The translations under genes were made by a program, and so were the position numbers. From contig VGJL01000012.1 of NCBI GenBank assembly GCA_016867495.1, forward strand, positions 1 to 35,900: DNA of 35,900 nucleotides, read 5' to 3'. Numbering within the stretch: the stretch's first letter is position 1; each line of letters starts with the position of its first letter. Positions 30,499-35,900 of the stretch are shown one piece after another. This stretch comes from Candidatus Eisenbacteria bacterium. Its GTDB lineage: Bacteria; Eisenbacteria; RBG-16-71-46; CAIMUX01; VGJL01. The notes below the pieces were generated by a model, which was given only the letters and a program-made list of their open reading frames with translations, had not been told where the DNA came from and did no database searches.

Positions 30499-32235
30499 AT
30501 GGAGTTTTCGATCAAAGTCGATCCCGCGACGTGGCAGCGCTACATCTCGGTGCCGCGGAAGGGCGAGTCCGTGCTGACGGATTCCTTCGTGAACAAGGGG
30601 ATGGCGTTCACAGCGAAGGAAAGGGAAGAGCTCGACATCCTCGGCCTCCTCCCGCCCAGCATTTTCACGATCGAGCAGCAGCTCACCCGCGTCTACGAGT
30701 CGTACTGCAGCAAGCAGACGCCGCTCGACAAGTACATCTACCTCGGCGGTCTCCACGACCGCAACGAGGTCCTCTACTACAGACTCATCCAGGATCACAT
30801 CGACGAGATGATGCCGATCGTCTACACCCCGGTCGTCGGGGAAGCGTGCCAGCAGTTCTCGCACATCTTCCGTCGCGGGCGCGGCCTCTACATCGCCATC
30901 GACCAGAAGGACAAGATCGAGCGGATCCTCCGCAACTACCACACGGCCGAGCCATCCGTCATCGTCGTGACCGACGGCGAGCGGATCCTCGGCCTCGGCG
31001 ACCAGGGCGCAGGCGGCATGGGCATCCCGATCGGGAAGCTCTGCCTCTACACGCTCTGCGCCGGCGTCTCCCCGTACTCCACGCTCCCGATCGCGCTCGA
31101 CGTCGGGACGGACAACGAGGAGCGCCTCGCTGACCCGCTCTATTTCGGCCTCCGACGCAGGCGGGTCCGCGGCGCCGAGTATCAAGACTTCATCGACCGG
31201 TTCGTCGCCGCCGTGAAGAGGGTGTTCCCGAACGTCCTCCTGCAGTGGGAGGACTTCCTCAAGGAGAACGCGATCATCCAGCTCGAGCGCTTCCGCGAGA
31301 AGATTCTCTCCTTCAACGACGACATCCAGGGGACGGCTGCCGTCGCGGTTGCAGGGATCTTCGGCGCGCTCCGGCTCACCGGCGGGAAGATGAGCGACCA
31401 CCGCATTTGCTTCGCCGGCGCCGGCGCCTCGACGCACGGCATCGCCGGCCTCTTCGTCGCGGAGCTTGTCGAGCAAGGGATCGCGATCGACGAGGCGCGC
31501 AGGAGGATCTGGACCTGCGACTCGAAGGGCCTCTGCGTCTCCGACCGCCCCGGCCTCGAAGGCTTCAAGAAAGAGTACGCGCGCGACCGCGCCGAGCTGG
31601 CCTCGTGGAAGGTGGCCGACCCGTCGAGGATCACGCTCGAGGAGACCGTCAAGCACGCGCGACCGACGATCCTCATCGGCGTCTCCGCGACGCCGGGGAC
31701 CTTCACGGAGCCGATCGTCCGACAGATGGCGAAGAACGCCGAGCGCCCGCTCGTCTTCCCGCTCTCGAACCCGACATCGAAGGCTGAGTGCACGGCCGAG
31801 CAGGCCGTCCGATGGTCCGACGGCCGCGCCATCGTGGCGACGGGCAGCCCCTTCGCGCCCGTGACGCACGAGGGCGTGAAGTTCCGGATCGGGCAGTGCA
31901 ACAACGCCTTCATCTTTCCGGGCGTCGGCCTCGGCTGCTGCGTCGCAAAGGCGACGCAGGTCAGCGACGGGATGTTCCTCGAGTCGGCCAGGGCCCTCGC
32001 CACGCATGTCACCGATGACGACATCCGGGAGTCGGCGGTCTTCCCGCCGCTCTCGAACATTCGCGACTGCTCGCACTCCGTCGCCTGCGCCGTGATACGG
32101 CGCGCGGTGAAGGAGGGCTACGCCGACCCGGAGATGCTGAACGGACTCGAGGAGCGCGTCCGCCGCGCCATGTGGTCCCCGGAGTACCTCCCGGTCCGCT
32201 ACGAGCCGCCGACCGGCCACGGACGCCGGCACTGA
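30499..32235 (+). CDS. NAD-dependent malic enzyme
   Basis: 578 residues, full length for the large malic enzyme class (MaeA/SfcA type). It converts malate plus NAD(P)+ to pyruvate, CO2 and NAD(P)H in the cytosol. The malic N-domain has IYLGGLHDRNEVLYYRLIQD, VYTPVVGEACQQFSHIFRRG, and GDQGAGGMGIPIGKLCLYT. The metal site is LLQWEDFLKENA and SFNDDIQGTAAV. The NAD-binding half has ICFAGAGASTHGIAGLFV, PLVFPLSNPTSKAECTAEQA and IGQCNNAFIFPGVGLG. Coenzyme preference cannot be fixed by eye. The ATG at 30499 follows an extended GGAGGAG tract. The frame before it (from 30469) is Arg/Gly-rich and is only that tract translated. It is followed at 112 bp by malate dehydrogenase. Confidence 0.93.
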   Translation: MEFSIKVDPATWQRYISVPRKGESVLTDSFVNKGMAFTAKEREELDILGLLPPSIFTIEQQLTRVYESYCSKQTPLDKYIYLGGLHDRNEVLYYRLIQDHIDEMMPIVYTPVVGEACQQFSHIFRRGRGLYIAIDQKDKIERILRNYHTAEPSVIVVTDGERILGLGDQGAGGMGIPIGKLCLYTLCAGVSPYSTLPIALDVGTDNEERLADPLYFGLRRRRVRGAEYQDFIDRFVAAVKRVFPNVLLQWEDFLKENAIIQLERFREKILSFNDDIQGTAAVAVAGIFGALRLTGGKMSDHRICFAGAGASTHGIAGLFVAELVEQGIAIDEARRRIWTCDSKGLCVSDRPGLEGFKKEYARDRAELASWKVADPSRITLEETVKHARPTILIGVSATPGTFTEPIVRQMAKNAERPLVFPLSNPTSKAECTAEQAVRWSDGRAIVATGSPFAPVTHEGVKFRIGQCNNAFIFPGVGLGCCVAKATQVSDGMFLESARALATHVTDDDIRESAVFPPLSNIRDCSHSVACAVIRRAVKEGYADPEMLNGLEERVRRAMWSPEYLPVRYEPPTGHGRRH

Positions 32236-32248
32236 GGACGCACGCCAG

Positions 32249-32274
32249 GGGGGGCGCCGGTCGCGGCGTCCCCC
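32249..32274 (+). terminator. GC-rich hairpin between malic enzyme and mdh
   Basis: 32249-32258 pairs with 32265-32274 (10 pairs including one G-T) around a 6-nt loop, 14 nt after the malic enzyme stop. There is no T-tract, so it may be an RNA-stabilising or attenuating structure rather than a full terminator. Confidence 0.4.
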
Positions 32275-32346
32275 GCAGTTCGCGGCCTGGGAGACCGCTC
32301 CCCGCCACCTGGATCCATCGGTTGGGCCGCAGAAGGAGTCATCGCC

Positions 32347-33297
32347 ATGCTTCGTAGAGCCAAGATCACCATTGTCGGCGCCGGAGCGGTTGGGGCCACC
32401 ACGGCTCATTGGTGCGCCGTCTTCGAGCTGGGCGACATCATCCTCTTGGACACCCCCAGCCTCGAAGGCATGCCCAAGGGCAAGGCCCTGGACTTGATGC
32501 AAGCATCGCCCGTGTTTGGCTTCGACGCCCACATCTCCGGGACCAGCGACTACGAAGCGACGCGGGACAGCGATGTCGTGGTGATCACGGCCGGAATCGC
32601 TCGAAGGCCGGGCATGAGCCGGGACGACCTGCTGAGCACCAACGCCCGAATCGTCGCATCCGTCGCCCAGCGAGTGCGGGAGACCAGTCCCGACTCGATC
32701 GTGATCGTGGTCAGCAACCCGCTGGATGCCATGGTGTACCGGGTCTGGCAGGTCACCGGCTTCCCGACCCACCGCGTCTTCGGTCAGGCCGGCGTCCTGG
32801 ACACCGCCCGGTTCCGCACCTTCCTGGCCCTGGAACTGGGCGTCAGCGTCGAGGACGTCCATGCGCTCTTGATGGGCGGACACGGCGAGACGATGGTCCC
32901 CATGCCCGACCACTCCTCGGTGGGCGGGATTCCCGTCACCAAGCTGCTCCCGCCTGAGAGATTGAAGGAGATCGTGGACCGCACGCGGCACGGCGGCTCC
33001 GAGATCGTCAACTACCTCAAGACCGGAAGCGCCTTCTACGCGCCGGCCGCAGCCGTGGCCCAGATGGTCGAAGCGATCGTCAAAGACAAGAAGCGCGTGG
33101 TGCCCTGCGCGGCCTACTGCGAGAAGGAGTACGGCGTGGGCGGCTACTACGTCGGCGTGCCCGTCATCGTCGGCGCCAACGGCATCGAGCGGATCATCGA
33201 GCTGGACTTGACCGAGACCGAACGCGCCGACTTCGAGAAGAGCGTCGCGGCCGTCAAGCATCTCGTCAAGATCATGAAGGAGCTGCCGGAGTCGTAG
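32347..33297 (+). CDS. mdh: Malate dehydrogenase (LDH-like type)
   Basis: 316 residues of the lactate/malate dehydrogenase family. The NAD-binding opening is ITIVGAGAVGATTAHWC and the strand ends ILLDT, whose Asp selects NAD over NADP. The substrate loop reads AGIARRPGMSRDDLLSTNA, and the Arg in this loop favours malate/oxaloacetate over lactate/pyruvate. VVSNPLDAMVYRVW and the catalytic His in ALLMGGHGETMVPM are present. It oxidises malate to oxaloacetate reversibly in the cytosol. AGGAG about 9 nt upstream supports the ATG. Next to malic enzyme, and with oadGAB in the same window, it forms a malate/oxaloacetate/pyruvate node. Confidence 0.93.
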   Translation: MLRRAKITIVGAGAVGATTAHWCAVFELGDIILLDTPSLEGMPKGKALDLMQASPVFGFDAHISGTSDYEATRDSDVVVITAGIARRPGMSRDDLLSTNARIVASVAQRVRETSPDSIVIVVSNPLDAMVYRVWQVTGFPTHRVFGQAGVLDTARFRTFLALELGVSVEDVHALLMGGHGETMVPMPDHSSVGGIPVTKLLPPERLKEIVDRTRHGGSEIVNYLKTGSAFYAPAAAVAQMVEAIVKDKKRVVPCAAYCEKEYGVGGYYVGVPVIVGANGIERIIELDLTETERADFEKSVAAVKHLVKIMKELPES

Positions 33298-33473
33298 GCC
33301 CCGCGCCTCCTGAAGACATGACTCAAGATTGATGTCGCCGAGGACCCCGCTCCCCAATGCCGGACGGCTCGATCGGCCAGAGCGCCGGACCGTCCTTGGC
33401 GATTCCCAGCGGTATTGCGCTCAGCAGACGGCTCCCTCATGGCATTCGGTTCGATTCCTGCAACACCACGAGG

Positions 33474-33534
33474 CAGCCCGAAAGGGTGAGTGAAGTAGCC
33501 ACGATCCAGCCCGAGAGGGAGAGTGAGGAAGCCA
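33474..33534 (+). repeat. Imperfect 28-bp direct repeat over a ribosome-binding site
   Basis: 33474-33501 and 33507-33534 match at 24 of 28 positions with an offset of 33 bp. Each copy carries a GAGTGA(A/G)G(T/A)AGCCA core. Only the second is followed by ATG (33534), so the ribosome-binding region of the DUF1579 gene seems duplicated. Confidence 0.65.
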
Positions 33535-33998
33535 TGGAAATGCCAAAGCCGGGACCCGAGCACGAGGAGCTTAAGCGGATGATCGGCTCGTGGGAGGGGG
33601 AGGAGACCCTCCATACTTCTCCATGGGACCCGAAGGGCGGGACCGCCCTCGGGCGGATCCATGCGCGCCTGGCCCTCGACGGATTCGCGGTCGTCAGCGA
33701 CTACGAGCAAGAGAAGGACGGTCGGGTCGTCTTCCGGGGCCATGGGGTCTATACGTGGGACAAGGCACGGAAGCTCTATGTCATGACCTGGTTCGACTCG
33801 ATGTCGCCGGGCACACCGGGTATCGCGTATGGAATCCTGCACGGTGGAACGCTGACCTTCCAGAACCAGAGCGAGCAGGGACACGGGCGATACATCTACG
33901 ACTTCGAGAACCCCGACTCGTATCGGTTCCGGATCGAAGCTTCAAAGGACGGCGAGACCTGGGCGCCCTTCATGGATGCCCGCTTCGTCCGACGTTGA
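33534..33998 (+). CDS. DUF1579 family protein
   Basis: 154 residues, no signal peptide. The DUF1579 pattern is clear: EHEELKRMIGSWEGEETLHT, then a beta-barrel-like run (GRIHARLALDGFAVVSDYEQ, GHGVYTWDKARKLYVMTWFD, GTLTFQNQSEQGHGRYIYDF) ending in FMDARFVRR. The family has a lipocalin-like fold and unknown function. GAGG 5 nt upstream supports the ATG at 33534, and ATG 33540 is two codons in. The frame extends upstream to 33357, which would make the direct repeat coding, but that stretch lacks a ribosome-binding site and a family match. Confidence 0.8.
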   Translation: MEMPKPGPEHEELKRMIGSWEGEETLHTSPWDPKGGTALGRIHARLALDGFAVVSDYEQEKDGRVVFRGHGVYTWDKARKLYVMTWFDSMSPGTPGIAYGILHGGTLTFQNQSEQGHGRYIYDFENPDSYRFRIEASKDGETWAPFMDARFVRR

Positions 33999-34008
33999 GA
34001 AAGAAGAA

Positions 34009-34022
34009 GCCCCGAAACGGGC
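34009..34022 (+). terminator. Short hairpin after DUF1579 gene
   Basis: GCCC (34009-34012) pairs with GGGC (34019-34022) around CGAAAC, with A-rich sequence before and GTTCCTTC after. A weak intrinsic terminator candidate 11 nt after the stop. Confidence 0.4.
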
Positions 34023-34041
34023 GTTCCTTCGAGCAATGAAA

Positions 34042-34069
34042 CACCCGCGCCGCTGAGGCAGCGCGGGTG
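34042..34069 (-). terminator. Hairpin terminator between convergent genes
   Basis: CACCCGCGC (34042-34050) pairs perfectly with GCGCGGGTG (34061-34069). On the minus strand it is followed by TTTCATT, which suits the secreted-protein gene ending at 34092. It may serve both strands. Confidence 0.6.
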
Positions 34070-34091
34070 CATTCGACTTCAGGCCAGCGCG

Positions 34092-35771
34092 CTATCTCAT
34101 CAGGATAAGCTTCCGGGAATGCTCGAAGCCCTCTCCCACGAGCTTCGCTATGTAGACGCCGCTCGACACGCGCTCTCCCTTCGCATTCGTGCCGTTCCAA
34201 TCGACGGCATGCGGCCCAGCGATCAACTGATCGTCCCGGAGCATTGTCACCACGCGCCCCTGGATGTCGAAGACGCCGAGCCGCACCTGTCCGGCCTTGC
34301 CCAGCTTGAAGTTCAGCGTCGTCTTCGGATTGAAGGGATTGGGGTAGGCGGCGAAACGTACCGTGGTCGCCGGAGCCTCCTCGGCCGGGCCGGCCGCAAC
34401 GGCTCTGTGACCATAGAAGTGCATGGCGGGGACATAGGCCTCGACGAGGATCTCCTCATTGGTGGAGTCGCGCATGCGGAACTGGACCTGGTCGACGAGA
34501 GCATCCTCCGGTCCGTCATACTCGAAGTAGTTGGAGCCCCATCCGTCCGGCGCGGAGTAAAGCGGACTGCCTCCGTAAGAGTGATCGATCTCACTTCCTT
34601 GCGCGTAGGGATGGGGCCAGACACGCACGGCATTCGCGCCGGTCGTGTGATAGTGGAAGTCGCAGTCGACCCGCTCCTCGAAATCCAGGATCGCCGGCGC
34701 GCCCGGGGAGAGGGTGACGCGGTTGACCGAATGAGCCCTGTAGGTCATCTGCAGAGGGATGAAGACCGTCAGATAGGTCTGTGACTGGTCGCTGTTCGTC
34801 ATCATGAAGCAGGCCTGGTTGATGTCCACGTCGCCGGCATAGCGGAACCAACGGTCTCCCGAGCCAGAGGGATGGGGCAAGAGGGTGCTGCCTGAGGAGT
34901 ACATGCTCGGCCAGTAGACTGCTCCGTCCCTCGCCCCGAGGCAAAAGACGCGCACGCCGCCCGCATCGCTCGTTGTGTAGTCGAAGGATCCCGTGACGCG
35001 CTCATCATATGACATCCACTGCGGCGACTCGGGATCGAGGGTGAAGTTGCTCAAGCCGTGAGCGTCCCAGTGATAATCCACAGGCACGAAGCACTCCCAG
35101 AGAACTTCCGTCATGCCCTCGTTGTACATGTAGATGCGGACCTGATTCACTTCCTTCGGTCCGGAGCTGAAGCGAAAGGAGTGATCCACGGCGCCCCCGG
35201 GGGGCGTCACATGGTGTCCACCCGAAGCGCCGTATCCCGGAACAAGCGTTCCGTTGAAAAACGGTCTGGCGAAGACGTATCCCGGCACGTCGGTGGTGAA
35301 ATGATGGTCGATGAGCAAATAGTTTCCGTACTGGATCCACGAGGGCGATCGGTGGCTGTACGAGAGATCAGTCACGCCCTTCGCGCCGAATTGGTAGTTC
35401 ACCGGAAGGTAGAGTTCGAGAAGCATCTCAGACCAGTCCAGGTTGAACAAGGAGATGAAGATCTGATCGACGTGGCAGTCGCCGCTCGTTACGGAGCACC
35501 ATCGATCACCTGAGCCCTCTCCTTGCGGAACAGGCTGCGAACCCGACCAAACGAGATTTGGGGAGGCTTGGCCGTTCGTGTAGGGCAGGACCATGATGCG
35601 CCCGCCTGCCGGGTCGTCGACCTTGTAACTGAATGAGACGGTGATCCTGTCATTGTGGCCCAGCCAGGCCTGATTGCCTCGGTCGATCCGAATATCGCCG
35701 AGGTAGTTCGCCCGAGACGGCAGCGGCAGAAAGAGAAGAGCAATCGCGAGATGAATGACCCTGATTCTCAT
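34092..35771 (-). CDS. Secreted four-repeat protein with FlgD/type IX-like C-terminal domain
   Basis: 559 residues. A signal peptide (1-21, LPSRA) is followed by four tandem units of about 107 residues (24-130, 131-237, 238-346 and 347-455). Each unit has a beta-sandwich look and shared landmarks: an opening x-I-D/L-x-P-x-W/I, F-x-Y or F-x-T, a Pro-rich turn, a [DV]-Q or NQ-[AV] strand and a closing VPxxYxxxA-like step (LYLPVNYQFGA, CFVPVDYHWDA, FIPLQMTYRA, AYVPAMHFYGH). The units match no family known to me. Residues 470-559 are the sorting domain (YPNPFNPKTTLNFKLGKAGQ, VFDIQGRV, SSGVYIAKL). Probably exported to the outer surface. AGAGGA 7 nt upstream supports the ATG, which overlaps the stop of a possible leader ORF. 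Confidence 0.85.
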   Translation of the reverse strand: MRIRVIHLAIALLFLPLPSRANYLGDIRIDRGNQAWLGHNDRITVSFSYKVDDPAGGRIMVLPYTNGQASPNLVWSGSQPVPQGEGSGDRWCSVTSGDCHVDQIFISLFNLDWSEMLLELYLPVNYQFGAKGVTDLSYSHRSPSWIQYGNYLLIDHHFTTDVPGYVFARPFFNGTLVPGYGASGGHHVTPPGGAVDHSFRFSSGPKEVNQVRIYMYNEGMTEVLWECFVPVDYHWDAHGLSNFTLDPESPQWMSYDERVTGSFDYTTSDAGGVRVFCLGARDGAVYWPSMYSSGSTLLPHPSGSGDRWFRYAGDVDINQACFMMTNSDQSQTYLTVFIPLQMTYRAHSVNRVTLSPGAPAILDFEERVDCDFHYHTTGANAVRVWPHPYAQGSEIDHSYGGSPLYSAPDGWGSNYFEYDGPEDALVDQVQFRMRDSTNEEILVEAYVPAMHFYGHRAVAAGPAEEAPATTVRFAAYPNPFNPKTTLNFKLGKAGQVRLGVFDIQGRVVTMLRDDQLIAGPHAVDWNGTNAKGERVSSGVYIAKLVGEGFEHSRKLILMR

Positions 35772-35866
35772 TTCGGGGTCCTCTCGGAATCCCGTGTTGA
35801 TTGGGCTTGAGAGCGGATGTGCGAGTTGAGGGCGGGGTTGCAGACGAAGAGCTCCTGGTTTCCCAT
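35768..35866 (-). CDS. Possible 32-residue leader peptide
   Basis: ATG at 35866, preceded by AAGG 4 nt upstream, opens a 33-codon frame (MGNQELFVCNPALNSHIRSQ, ending ERTPK). Its TGA overlaps the ATG of the secreted four-repeat protein gene (ATGA), so the two could be translationally coupled. It is hydrophilic and matches no family. It could equally be chance. Beyond it, 35867-35900 shows nothing definite. Confidence 0.3.
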   Translation of the reverse strand: MGNQELFVCNPALNSHIRSQAQSTRDSERTPK

Positions 35867-35900
35867 AGTGCCTTCTTCTTCCAGGAAGGGAGGCATGGAT

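Noticed and set aside
30379-33357. 992-codon minus-strand frame opposite malic enzyme and mdh
   Set aside because: Runs antisense through two unrelated conserved enzymes; composition is a mirror of their codon bias.
33448-33458. GGTTCGATTCC, resembling a tRNA T-arm
   Set aside because: The flanking bases do not form the 5-bp T stem, and no acceptor or anticodon arm fits.

Overview
The window is a GC-rich stretch of an uncultured-looking Gram-negative bacterium. The best guess is a member of the FCB superphylum or a neighbouring candidate phylum such as Eisenbacteria. That is an inference from three things: secreted proteins ending in a FlgD/type IX-like sorting domain (YPNPFNPKTTLNF in the last gene), two TonB-dependent receptors (one with a carboxypeptidase-regulatory-like N-domain), and several TPR proteins. 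No rRNA, tRNA, CRISPR array or intact mobile element was seen. The genes are mostly short transcription units with frequent strand changes.

Layout. 1-929: the end of a multihaem cytochrome c. 937-4168: a RelA/SpoT-like unknown, a divergent rhodanese-methyltransferase fusion, a strongly folded gene-free interval (3241-3445) and a B3/B4-domain protein. 4158-7810 (minus): a vitamin B12 uptake unit made of a promoter, a cobalamin riboswitch, a BtuB-like receptor and a lipidated beta-propeller that may act like BtuG. 8005-10184: a TPR protein and the collapsed remnant of a Ser/Thr kinase-TPR gene. 10212-10912 (minus): an overlapping two-gene unit with DUF5674. 11147-14446: a GyrI-like protein and a GT39-type membrane glycosyltransferase with TPRs. 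14627-16843: a second TonB receptor with a CxxCxxC motif in its plug. 16859-19171 (minus): aspS and a STAS-domain protein. 19172-19706: a small ORF, a perfect hairpin and a transposase relic. 19707-22625: a second GT39-like protein and a secreted beta-helix protein. 22673-26082 (minus): the sodium-pumping oxaloacetate decarboxylase operon oadGAB. 26273-27466 (minus): a GT4 glycosyltransferase. 27826-29860: an MGMT-type DNA repair protein and a radical SAM protein. 30499-33297: malic enzyme and malate dehydrogenase. 33534-33998: a DUF1579 protein. 34092-35866 (minus): a secreted four-repeat protein preceded by a possible 32-residue leader peptide.

Functional themes. Malic enzyme, malate dehydrogenase and OadGAB all act at the malate/oxaloacetate/pyruvate node and could couple C4-acid turnover to NAD(H) balance and a sodium gradient. 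The riboswitch-controlled receptor and propeller pair is the clearest coherent system. The most novel candidates are the BtuG-like propeller outside the usual Bacteroides setting, the DUF5674 pair, the structured interval at 3241-3445, and the four-repeat secreted protein. Two genes start 8-9 nt after a -10 hexamer without a Shine-Dalgarno sequence, which suggests leaderless transcripts.
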